Assembly: GCA_002432545.1 (NCBI GenBank)
Contig: DJFR01000028.1
Span: 1 to 8,629, forward strand
DNA: 8,629 nucleotides
Direction: 5' to 3'
Origin: Flammeovirgaceae bacterium UBA5867
GTDB lineage: Bacteria > Bacteroidota > Bacteroidia > Cytophagales > Cyclobacteriaceae
This document shows, one piece after another, positions 1 through 6,012 of this stretch. Position 1 is the first letter of the stretch. Each line of letters starts with the position of its first letter. The notes under the pieces were generated by a model, which had not been told where the DNA came from, made no database searches, and saw only the letters and a program-made list of their open reading frames with translations. Position numbers and translations under genes: made by a program.

Positions 1-25
1 CGAGACGGGAGACTCAGCTCAGACT
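1..25. repeat. Partial right-end REP hairpin, cut by the window start
   Basis: These bases match 947-971, the right-hand REP hairpin of the intact RAYT unit, with only two differences in 25 (A for G at positions 5 and 21). Only the loop and 3' arm are present: the arm GACTCAGC at 11-18 would pair with bases off the left edge. Its loop, read on the minus strand, is TCT rather than the CCT of the intact unit. This suggests that another REP or RAYT unit of the same family ends at the left edge. Seen directly; the existence of the upstream unit is inferred. Confidence 0.75.
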
Positions 26-68
26 GTAAAAATCTCCTTTCAGAAACTAATAATTACAGAACAACGTC

Positions 69-103
69 TCCGCAGAGTCTCTCGTCTCGAGGACTCTGGC
101 GGA
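69..103 (+). repeat. REP-like hairpin, left end, copy A
   Basis: The outer stem TCCGC (69-73) pairs with GCGGA (99-103). The middle stem AGAGTC (74-79) pairs with GACTCT (92-97), leaving G98 bulged. The inner stem CTCG (81-84) pairs with CGAG (88-91), leaving T80 bulged. The loop is TCT (85-87). A stem with a bulge or mismatch and a very short loop is the layout of REP sequences recognised as single-stranded DNA by RAYT transposases. The fold is read by eye from the sequence. Confidence 0.8.
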
Positions 104-166
104 AGCACACACGAAGACATAACAACAAATATCCTTAAACCAAAACCCGTTAGCCATTAACAAAAC

Positions 167-219
167 ATGAGTATACGAAAAGAAATCTCGAATATAGTGG
201 TATATATTTTATAACTTTA
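167..219 (+). pseudogene. 5' fragment of a RAYT gene, frameshifted and truncated
   Basis: The ATG at 167 starts a copy of the first codons of the neighbouring transposase: M-S-I-R-K-E-I matches M-S-V-R-K-E-I. A 1-nt deletion at codon 8 then shifts the frame, and a TAA at 212-214 ends it after 15 residues. Without the deletion the DNA would still match the intact gene to about codon 18, after which the homology ends at the junction with the next left hairpin. The HUH motif and catalytic tyrosine are absent, so it cannot make an active enzyme. Confidence 0.8.
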
Positions 220-224
220 ATGTC

Positions 225-259
225 TCCGCAGAGTCTCTCGCCTCGAAGACTCTGGCGGA
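225..259 (+). repeat. REP-like hairpin, left end of intact unit (copy B)
   Basis: TCCGC (225-229) pairs with GCGGA (255-259), with G254 bulged. AGAGTCT (230-236) pairs with AGACTCT (247-253). TCG (238-240) pairs with CGA (244-246), with C237 bulged. The loop is CCT (241-243). Relative to copy A, one inner pair has become a C-A mismatch, which shifts the bulge by one base. The hairpin stands about 58 nt before the transposase start, so it may also affect the mRNA leader. Confidence 0.8.
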
Positions 260-317
260 AGCACACACGAAGACATAACAAATATCCTTAAACCAAACCG
301 TTAGCCATTAACAAAAC

Positions 318-914
318 ATGAGTGTACGAAAAGAAATCACAGAATATAGTGGTATATATTTTATAACCTTTACATGCTGCCGCTGGCTACCACTATTTGA
401 AATTTGTAAGGGATACGACACCGTTTACAAATGGTTCGACTATCTCAAGAAAAAAGGTCATTACGTAACGGCATATGTTATCATGCCTAACCATGTACAT
501 GCATTGCTGGCTTTTAGAAATACACAAGGACAATCCATTAACGCTATTGTAGGAAATGGAAAACGCTTTATGGCTTACGAGCTTGTTCAAAAACTCGAGA
601 AACTTGGGCATCACGATATATTGACAAAGCTCTCATCATTTGTAAGTAAAAACGAAAAACTCAAAGGCAAACTTCATGAAGTCTTTGAGCCTTCTTTTGA
701 CTGGAAAGAATGTTCCTCTGATAAATTTCTCGAACAGAAACTGAATTATATTCATGAGAATCCCTATCGCGGAAAATGGAGTCTGGTGCAACAACCTCAA
801 GACTACGTACATAGTTCTGCACGATACTATCTATCAGGACATCAGGGTGTATATGAAGTACTGAACTATATGGAACTTGAAAATATAGACTTATCCAAAG
901 CACTGATTGATTGA
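318..914 (+). CDS. REP-associated tyrosine transposase (RAYT, Y1/IS200-like)
   Basis: A 198-residue HUH single-stranded DNA endonuclease of the Y1 transposase family. The HUH motif is H59-V-H61 in MPNHVHALL. The presumed catalytic tyrosine is Y144 in LNYIHENP. The downstream Y163-V-H-S-S-A-R-Y segment matches the 'DYxxSSARxY' tail typical of RAYTs and separates it from short IS200 TnpA proteins (about 140-150 aa). RAYTs bind REP hairpins, cleave single-stranded DNA beside them and form a 5'-phosphotyrosine link. The ATG at 318 lies after an A-rich leader without a clear ribosome binding site, and the broken copy upstream conserves the same start. Both hairpins flanking the gene are plausible substrates. 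The length and all key residues look intact, so it may be active; no accessory gene such as tnpB is present. Confidence 0.93.
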   Translation: MSVRKEITEYSGIYFITFTCCRWLPLFEICKGYDTVYKWFDYLKKKGHYVTAYVIMPNHVHALLAFRNTQGQSINAIVGNGKRFMAYELVQKLEKLGHHDILTKLSSFVSKNEKLKGKLHEVFEPSFDWKECSSDKFLEQKLNYIHENPYRGKWSLVQQPQDYVHSSARYYLSGHQGVYEVLNYMELENIDLSKALID

Positions 915-936
915 TTTCCTTTGCGCTACCCATGTC

Positions 937-964
937 GCTGAGTCCCCGAGGCGGGAGACTCAGC
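937..964 (+). repeat. REP-like hairpin, right end of intact unit
   Basis: GCTGAGTC (937-944) pairs perfectly with GACTCAGC (957-964). The inner stem CCCG (945-948) pairs with CGGG (952-955), with A956 bulged and loop AGG (949-951). On the minus strand it has the same plan as the left hairpin: a 5-bp stem, a one-base bulge, a 4-bp stem and a CCT loop. It starts 22 nt after the transposase stop and has no following T-run, so it is better read as a REP end than as a terminator. Confidence 0.82.
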
Positions 965-972
965 TCGGACTC

Positions 973-1230
973 AAGAGCTATACTTAACTTGTAGAAGAAG
1001 GGAACAAAAATACCTCTATGAAAGATATAGCAAGGCTAAGGAATTTCACTGATAAGTTGTCAAGAGGTTTGTCTCGACAATTGCAGTTTCCATAAAGTCT
1101 CTCGCTTTGAAACCGTTCGGTTCGGAAACAAATTAGAGCCGTTCGGAAAATATTTGCAGGCACTGGGAGAATAGGATTTCTAATCAAGATCAGGAATAAT
1201 ACTTTAAGTCCATATTCAATTATTAAAAAT
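973..1230. other. Non-coding spacer with several hairpins after the RAYT unit
   Basis: I find no convincing gene here. It holds a hairpin at 1057-1080 (TTGTC pairs with GACAA, GAG with CTC, AA bulge, loop GTTTGT) and a degenerate REP-like relic at 1086-1129. The 8-mer CCGTTCGG occurs twice (1113-1120 and 1139-1146). The minus-strand open frame that crosses this stretch also runs antisense through the Imm-like gene and resembles nothing known, so I treat it as chance. Confidence 0.5.
1086..1129 (+). repeat. Degenerate REP-like relic with inverted repeats
   Basis: Bases 1094-1113 align with the left REP hairpin core (231-250) at 15 of 20 positions, including the shared run AGTCTCTCGC. GTTTC (1086-1090) can pair with GAAAC (1109-1113), and AAAG (1094-1097) with CTTT (1105-1108). 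Alternatively GTTTCC (1086-1091) can pair with GGAAAC (1124-1129) around a small AACC-GTTC-GGTT hairpin (1111-1122). The resemblance is seen directly; descent from a REP is inferred. Confidence 0.45.
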
Positions 1231-1515
1231 ATGGACGGATCAATTCTCATAATCGCAGGCATTGTTATATACTTCATTCCAACGTTTATCGGCTGGAACA
1301 AGAAACATGTGAATGGTATACTGGCCGTAAATTTCTTTCTGGGATGGACATTTCTAGGATGGGTGGCATCATTGGTATGGGCCCTCTCCTCCCCTGGCAA
1401 ATCAGATAATTGGACATATACCTGTCCGCGATGCTTCTACAAAACCGAATTGAATCAAAAAGTGAGAATCCATATATGTCCGCAATGCAGAACAGAGTCA
1501 GAATATGAAGTTTAG
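1231..1515 (+). CDS. Superinfection immunity (T4 Imm-like) membrane protein with zinc ribbon
   Basis: A 94-residue protein. Residues 4-22 and 29-52 are two hydrophobic segments with the pattern Y-F-I-P-T-F...N-F-F-L-G-W-T-F-L-G-W-V-A-S-L-V-W-A-L, characteristic of the superinfection immunity family (Imm_superinfect), named after phage T4 Imm, which blocks DNA entry by a second phage. The C-terminal part adds a zinc-ribbon module with two CxxC knuckles, C65-P-R-C68 and C83-P-Q-C86, which T4 Imm lacks. The cytoplasmic tail could sense or bind a partner. Homologues are widespread in chromosomes, and a role in phage defence is not proven for most of them. The ATG at 1231 follows an A/T-rich leader with no ribosome binding site, as is usual in Bacteroidota. 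The gene stands alone between the RAYT unit and the iron operon. Confidence 0.8.
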   Translation: MDGSILIIAGIVIYFIPTFIGWNKKHVNGILAVNFFLGWTFLGWVASLVWALSSPGKSDNWTYTCPRCFYKTELNQKVRIHICPQCRTESEYEV

Positions 1516-1610
1516 CATCGAAGTACCGCAGCAGTTACTACGGAAATATATAATAATTCCAAAACCTTCGAGCCACTGTTAAACGCGAAACACACGCTAT
1601 ACCCCCGAAC

Positions 1611-1633
1611 TGGTTAACCGCTTGAGTTAACCA
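1611..1633. promoter_or_regulatory. Inverted repeat, possible operator
   Basis: The 8-bp arms TGGTTAAC and GTTAACCA are separated by CGCTTGA. Each arm contains the self-complementary hexamer GTTAAC. The centre-to-centre distance of 15 bp and the lack of a T-run favour a protein-binding site over a terminator. It lies about 300 bp upstream of the siderophore receptor and about 100 bp after the Imm-like gene, so its target is uncertain. Confidence 0.3.
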
Positions 1634-1653
1634 ACTAGACAATATAGTAAATT

Positions 1654-1677
1654 TATATACCTTCCTCAGGGTATATA
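1654..1677. promoter_or_regulatory. AT-rich inverted repeat, possible operator or hairpin
   Basis: TATATACC (1654-1661) pairs with GGTATATA (1670-1677) around TTCCTCAG. No T-run follows, so it is not a standard intrinsic terminator. It overlaps the first copy of the direct repeat GTAAATTTATA (1647-1657; second copy 1704-1714). Function unknown. Confidence 0.28.
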
Positions 1678-1830
1678 GTTAGCTTCATTATAACCAACAG
1701 AAGGTAAATTTATAAATATTCAATGCTGTCCTTTCGCATATTACTACACAGCATACATCTTTGAGTAACAATCACACCGACCAAATCAAAGTAACACCCC
1801 AATAACCAAAACTATATTTCAATATATATG

Positions 1831-1869
1831 TGTCCGTAAGGGACGCGTTACATAGTCTTTATGTTAACG
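1831..1869 (+). promoter_or_regulatory. Structured leader upstream of the siderophore receptor
   Basis: Two hairpins sit back to back 56-94 bases before the receptor start. The first pairs GTCC (1832-1835) with GGAC (1841-1844) around GTAAG, and a T-G wobble (1831/1845) can extend it. The second pairs CGTTACATA (1846-1854) with TATG-TAACG (1860-1869, T1864 bulged) around GTCTT, giving a 9-bp stem. A purine-rich stretch follows (GGGAAAGCC and AAGGGAACG, 1869-1889). It does not match any riboswitch class I know by consensus. It could be an RNA control element of the iron operon or simply leader structure. Confidence 0.35.
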
Positions 1870-1924
1870 GGAAAGCCTTGAAGGGAACGAGTGTGACAAA
1901 AAACCTATTTACTCAATTTAAACT

Positions 1925-4378
1925 ATGCGTAATTTTTACTTATTACTTTTTCTACTGTGCACGTTTCCGGCAATAGCCCAGAATCAAACGGGCGCAGTTC
2001 GTGGCGTGACAAAAACAGCCGATGGCACTCCTGCTGAATATATAAATATACTTTTAAAAGGCACCAGTAAAGGAGCCGTTACGAAGAGCAAAGGTGAATT
2101 TGAAATCACGAATGTTACTCCGGGACCATATATATTAATTGCTTCCTTCGTTGGGCTGAATTCTATCGAGCTTGCCATTGATGTTCGTGCAGGCGAAACA
2201 ACTGTGGTACCGGATATTACATTCCAGGAAGATGCCAGTCAGCTGAATGAGATTGTTATTACCGGAGAGCGAAGCTATCAAAATGAAGTTTCTTCTTTAG
2301 CTTCAAAATCCACTGCACCTTTAAAAGATATACCGCAGGCCATAAGCTATGTAACGAAAGAATTGATACAGGATCAAAAAGCTTTTCGTTTTACCGACAT
2401 CGTTAAGAACATCAGCGGAGTAACGCAGGAATCTATAACAGGCGATCTCACGATCCGCGGATTTGGTACGGGAAGCAATGTTATGATTAATGGATTAAGA
2501 ATCAGCAAAGGATGGACCCCAACACTTATCAGCAACCTGGAAAGAGTTGAAGTTATTAAAGGAGCGAACTCTGCTTTGTATGGATATTCTGATCCTGGCG
2601 GAACGATGAACAGCGTCACCAAAAAACCGTTGGACATGTCTTTGCAGGCTCTTAGCATTTCTGCAGGTAGCTTTAGCACCATGCGTGCGGAAGGCGATTT
2701 CACAGGACCGCTAAATGAATCTAAAACACTTTTATACCGCCTTAATATAGCATACCAGGATGCAGGATCGTTCCGCGATCTGCAGGAAAGAAAAGATATA
2801 CTGGTTGCTCCTTCGGTATCATTTTTGCCCAATCATAAAACAAGAATAGATCTTGACCTGATCTATAATTCCATTGATGGCCGTGTAGACCGCGGACAAC
2901 CTTTAATGGGAGCTTATGAAGGGAAGTCGCTTTTATACTCTACGCCTATTTCACTGATAGCAACGTATGCGAATAGTTATAATAAAGAGCAGGGGCTTTC
3001 ATTTCTTGGCTCGTTAAATCACAGGTTCAATGAAAGTATATCTTTCAATACATCCTTTATAACTTATAGCTACGACCGTGATTATCTCGAACATCGTGTG
3101 AATAATGCATACGCACCGGATGGCGAAGGTAACGAAAGACCAACATTGGTTGAGATGAGGCTGCAACGCGGCACGCAGCGCACCACAAATTTCAATATGA
3201 TGTCTTATTTCAATTTCGACCTTCACACCGGCCCGGTAAAGCACATGGTATTGGTTGGTTATGATTTTGCACAACAAGGCACACCTGCCGGAACATGGCA
3301 AACAAGTCTCGCGGGAAATTACCGTAATGCTGCTAACACAAGAGCTTTAGGTTCTTATAATCCTGCAAACTCGAGCCAATACTTGCTGGACGCCAACGGC
3401 AACCCGGTACCCAATATGCCTAACTTTGATTTAACAAATCCGAACTATACACCACAGGATATCAGTACATATTTCACGACCACGGCCGAACGGGATCAGA
3501 CCCGATACTATACCAATGGTATATATATACAGGATCAGTTGAAGTTTGGGAAACTACAGATGATGCTGGGCTTACGAAAAGAATTCTACTCAGACTTTGA
3601 AAACTATAGAAAAGACGATGAGAAAAAAGTAACACAGACAGCCGTGATACCACGCGTAGGACTTGTTTACTCCATAACAAAGAACATTAACCTGTATGGA
3701 ACGTACGTTGAAGGTTTTCAACCGCAAAGTGCCAGTATTGTTGGAGACCCTGATATTTATGGCGGTCCGTTCGACCCACTTACCAGTAATATGATCGAGT
3801 TTGGAGGAAAGAGCGAATGGTTTAACAACAGGCTAAGTGTAACCACAGCAGTATATCGCATTGAGCAGAATAATATACTTATCAGTGCCAATGATGCATC
3901 GAATCCCGACTTACTTGAACAAAGAGGTCAGGAGGTATCAAAAGGAGTGGAAGTTGATATCAACGGCAGATTATTACCAAACCTAACAATCAGCGCGAAC
4001 TATTCTTATAACAATATAACCATCACTAAAAGTGACGATCCGGAACTGGTAGGTACGGGTAAAGAATTTGCGCCTCATCACATGGGTGGTGCCTGGTTAA
4101 GATATAATATATCACACGGTATGCTGGATGGCGCAGGCATTGCTTTCGGTGGACATTTTGTTACCGAGCAAACAACAGCTCAGTATGCAGATCTGATACT
4201 TCCCGGCTATACTGTTTATGATGCTGCATTATTCTATAAAATAGAAAAGGTTCGGCTATCACTTAACATCAACAACGTAACTGATGAAACTTACTGGATT
4301 GGTCGCGGAAGATCAAGCGTGACTGTGAATCCGGGAGCGCCCAGAAACTTCCTGTTTAGTGTAGGCTATACATTCTAA
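1925..4378 (+). CDS. TonB-dependent siderophore receptor with CarboxypepD_reg-like domain
   Basis: An 817-residue outer-membrane receptor for ferric siderophore uptake, driven by TonB-ExbBD. A signal peptide (1-19, ending AIAQ) leads into a carboxypeptidase-regulatory-like beta-sandwich (about 23-105), a TonB-box-like LNEIVITGE (107-115) and a plug domain (about 130-236). The plug carries IRGF (177-180), the ERVEVIKG segment (206-213) and S-A-L-Y-G...D-P-G-G-T-M-N-S-V-T-K-K-P (216-235), hallmarks of the siderophore-receptor subfamily. A 22-strand barrel follows. It has the conserved N-M-I-E-F-G-G-K-S-E-W block near residue 625, N-N-V-T-D-E-T-Y-W near 782 and the terminal aromatic F817 used for outer-membrane insertion. 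The family relation to FhuA/FcuA-type receptors is clear, but the siderophore cannot be named from sequence. The start is fixed by the signal peptide; no ribosome binding site is seen. The next gene follows after 14 bp. Confidence 0.95.
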   Translation: MRNFYLLLFLLCTFPAIAQNQTGAVRGVTKTADGTPAEYINILLKGTSKGAVTKSKGEFEITNVTPGPYILIASFVGLNSIELAIDVRAGETTVVPDITFQEDASQLNEIVITGERSYQNEVSSLASKSTAPLKDIPQAISYVTKELIQDQKAFRFTDIVKNISGVTQESITGDLTIRGFGTGSNVMINGLRISKGWTPTLISNLERVEVIKGANSALYGYSDPGGTMNSVTKKPLDMSLQALSISAGSFSTMRAEGDFTGPLNESKTLLYRLNIAYQDAGSFRDLQERKDILVAPSVSFLPNHKTRIDLDLIYNSIDGRVDRGQPLMGAYEGKSLLYSTPISLIATYANSYNKEQGLSFLGSLNHRFNESISFNTSFITYSYDRDYLEHRVNNAYAPDGEGNERPTLVEMRLQRGTQRTTNFNMMSYFNFDLHTGPVKHMVLVGYDFAQQGTPAGTWQTSLAGNYRNAANTRALGSYNPANSSQYLLDANGNPVPNMPNFDLTNPNYTPQDISTYFTTTAERDQTRYYTNGIYIQDQLKFGKLQMMLGLRKEFYSDFENYRKDDEKKVTQTAVIPRVGLVYSITKNINLYGTYVEGFQPQSASIVGDPDIYGGPFDPLTSNMIEFGGKSEWFNNRLSVTTAVYRIEQNNILISANDASNPDLLEQRGQEVSKGVEVDINGRLLPNLTISANYSYNNITITKSDDPELVGTGKEFAPHHMGGAWLRYNISHGMLDGAGIAFGGHFVTEQTTAQYADLILPGYTVYDAALFYKIEKVRLSLNINNVTDETYWIGRGRSSVTVNPGAPRNFLFSVGYTF

Positions 4379-4392
4379 TCCGTCAGCAGGGA

Positions 4393-5622
4393 ATGAAAAA
4401 AGTAATCGGTATAATTCACCTCTGGCTCGGACTCGCATCCGGGCTGGTGGTGTTTATTGTTAGTATAACGGGGTGTATATATGTTTTCGAAGAGGAGTTG
4501 AAAACATTTTTTTATACCGACCGAGAAGTGGTTACTATACCTGATCATGCCGTTAAGAAATCACTGTCAGCTTTACTGGCAATAGCACAAAAGGAATCAG
4601 GACAAGAACATCCTGTCCAGAATATTGAAATTCCGGCTGCGCCCGATCGTACCTACATATTCAGACCCGCGCAAATTCGTAATGATAAAGCGTATACCCA
4701 TTTTGGAGAAATTGTCTACCAACGAAAATTATACCTGGATCCCTATACTGGCGAAGTTGTTAAAAACGAAAACACAACGTATGAGTTCTTTACAGTTGTA
4801 CTGAGGCTTCACCGAAATTTACTTTTGAACAGAAGTATAGGCACCGTGATTGTAGGGATCTCTGTTATACTTTTCGTGATCCTGCTAATTACCGGTATTG
4901 TGCTCTGGTGGCCTAAAAACAAAAAAGGTATTAAGCAAAGAGTTTCATTCGCGTGGAAAAAAACCACCCGGTGGAAACGTAAAAATTATGACTTACACGC
5001 AGTACCCGGTTTTTATAGTTTGTTCATTGTCCTCATTATTGCCTTAACGGGATTGGTGTGGTCGTTCGATTGGTTTGATAATACGGTACAATGGATTGCT
5101 AATGGCGGAGCTAAACCTGCAAAAGCTAAACCCCTAGTTTCTGATACCACCATGTTACATAGCACAGCACCTATCGATAGAATATATAGCACGTTGGCTG
5201 CGTCAAATCAAAACGCCCAATCATTTAATATTAACCTTCCGCAGAAACCCAAAGACGTTATCAGCGTTTCTGTTCGCAACCACATTCATACACGTTACAA
5301 TACAGCGCGTTATCAATTCGATCAGTACTCGGGCAAATTGCTGAAAATATCGTTGTTTGATGAAAAGAATAACGGAGAAAAACTCAGAGCCATGAACTAT
5401 GATATTCACACCGGCTCTGTTCTGGGATTAACGGGAAAAATACTTGCATTCATTGCTTCACTCATATCCGCTTCACTACCGGTTACAGGATTTATTATTT
5501 GGTATGGAAGGAGAAAGAAAGATGCGAATGAGAAAAAAGCAGTTGATATTAAAACTACGCATGTAAAACCTGTTGTTCAGCGAAATAATATCCGGAGATC
5601 TCCAATACATACAGAAAATTAG
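4393..5622 (+). CDS. PepSY-associated TM protein, probable siderophore/iron reductase
   Basis: A 409-residue inner-membrane protein of the PepSY_TM family. Four transmembrane segments are visible: about 10-32, 149-173, 206-225 and 345-371. The periplasmic parts carry two PepSY-like motifs, Y-L-D-P-Y-T-G-E-V-V (114-123) and Q-F-D-Q-Y-S-G-K-L-L-K-I (308-319). Family-typical histidines lie near the membrane faces: H9 (IIHLWLGL), H140 (LRLHRNL), H202 (YDLHAVPGFY) and H339 (YDIHTGSVLG). Such histidines could ligate heme. Relatives next to siderophore receptors are proposed ferric-siderophore reductases (FoxB/FsrB-like). The C-terminal tail (372-409) is basic and probably cytoplasmic. The ATG lies 14 bp after the receptor stop, with AGGGA almost touching it, so the two genes are most likely cotranscribed. 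Membership in the family is firm; reductase activity is inference. Confidence 0.88.
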   Translation: MKKVIGIIHLWLGLASGLVVFIVSITGCIYVFEEELKTFFYTDREVVTIPDHAVKKSLSALLAIAQKESGQEHPVQNIEIPAAPDRTYIFRPAQIRNDKAYTHFGEIVYQRKLYLDPYTGEVVKNENTTYEFFTVVLRLHRNLLLNRSIGTVIVGISVILFVILLITGIVLWWPKNKKGIKQRVSFAWKKTTRWKRKNYDLHAVPGFYSLFIVLIIALTGLVWSFDWFDNTVQWIANGGAKPAKAKPLVSDTTMLHSTAPIDRIYSTLAASNQNAQSFNINLPQKPKDVISVSVRNHIHTRYNTARYQFDQYSGKLLKISLFDEKNNGEKLRAMNYDIHTGSVLGLTGKILAFIASLISASLPVTGFIIWYGRRKKDANEKKAVDIKTTHVKPVVQRNNIRRSPIHTEN

Positions 5623-6012
5623 AAATGCCGCTCATTTGTATATACCGATAAGCTTACCGACTTTCATAAAATTCAGAGATGGTACGTAAGCGCGTGAGCT
5701 TAAAGGCTTCCGATGTCATTTAACTAAAATATTACGTGTGGGCTACACTACGGCCATCATACCAACACACGAAAATTGATCCGCTTTTGGGAAATAAAGG
5801 CAACGGTAAGGCTACACGAACGTGTAGGTAAGTGATCTTCGTGTAATTATATAACCAATGATCATAAGACATGACCAGTTATACCCGGTATCGCTTTGGG
5901 ATAAATTTCCTCGAATTGAGCCTGTATAGCAATCCGTAAATTATTTATGACAAAAAACTATACATGTAATAAATAGGGTAGTTAAAGGAATCAAAACACT
6001 TTTGACTTAACA
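5623..6012. other. Intergenic region after the iron operon
   Basis: No gene or clear terminator is visible in these 390 bases. It holds a small hairpin TAAGC (5687-5691) / GCTTA (5698-5702). The motif GGCTACAC appears twice (5741-5748 and 5810-5817), and the inverted repeats near 5812-5845 are described separately. No TA-rich run or relic of a coding frame stands out. Confidence 0.5.
5812..5845. promoter_or_regulatory. Overlapping, mutually exclusive hairpins or palindromic site
   Basis: CTACACGAACGTGTAG (5812-5827) is a near-perfect palindrome that as RNA folds into a 6-bp stem with a GAAC loop. Its left arm TACACGAA (5813-5820) can instead pair with TTCGTGTA (5838-5845), an 8-bp match. The two folds exclude each other. 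The site lies about 200 bp before the lipoprotein gene and could be a dimeric-regulator site or an RNA switch; neither is demonstrated. Confidence 0.35.

Larger units (their letters stand above)
66..219 (+). repeat. Truncated duplicate of the RAYT left end (copy A)
   Basis: This stretch repeats 222-372 almost base for base: hairpin, leader, start codon and the first codons of the transposase. Differences are a few substitutions (positions 85, 91, 173), a 3-nt insertion near 123-128, two extra bases near 149-152 and a 1-nt deletion near 188. Similarity stops at about 215-220, where the left end of the intact unit begins. The copy is therefore either a unit interrupted by the arrival of the intact one, or the product of unequal recombination. 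The repeat itself is seen directly; the mechanism is inference. Confidence 0.9.
222..972 (+). mobile_element. REP-RAYT unit: Y1 transposase gene between inverted REP hairpins
   Basis: A left hairpin (225-259), a leader of about 58 nt, the transposase gene (318-914) and a right hairpin (937-964) form one unit. The reverse complement of the right hairpin matches the left one at 19 of 22 core positions, so the two ends are inverted copies. Outside the hairpins both ends read G-N-N-T-CCG (GTCTCCG at 222-228; GAGTCCG on the minus strand at 972-966), which could include a guide-type tetranucleotide as in other REP systems. That the unit is a mobile or domesticated RAYT system is inferred from family knowledge; its exact boundaries are uncertain by a few bases. 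Confidence 0.75.
1516..1830. other. Intergenic region with two inverted repeats and a direct repeat
   Basis: No gene is visible. It contains the inverted repeat TGGTTAAC (1611-1618) / GTTAACCA (1626-1633) with a 7-nt spacer. A second one is TATATACC (1654-1661) / GGTATATA (1670-1677) with an 8-nt spacer. A direct repeat, AACCAAC followed shortly by GTAAATTTATA, occurs at 1629-1657 and again at 1692-1714. These could be operator sites for the downstream iron operon. I see no Fur-type 19-mer and no full TTTG/TAnnTTTG promoter. Confidence 0.5.

Noticed and set aside
1..317. CRISPR array
   Set aside because: The repeated blocks are two long copies (about 150 bp) of a transposase end, not short regularly spaced repeats with unique spacers.
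937..964. Right REP hairpin as intrinsic terminator of the RAYT gene
   Set aside because: No T-run follows on the plus strand, and the sequence is an inverted copy of the left hairpin, so it is better explained as an element end.
984..1400. 138-aa minus-strand open frame
   Set aside because: It overlaps the Imm-like gene antisense and the hairpin cluster, has no recognisable domain, and is most simply a chance frame.
1516..1924. Fur box or known riboswitch upstream of the siderophore receptor
   Set aside because: I looked for a GATAATGATAATCATTATC-like site and for cobalamin-, c-di-GMP- and TPP-type consensus elements. Only fragments such as GGGAA or GGGACGC appear, too little to call.
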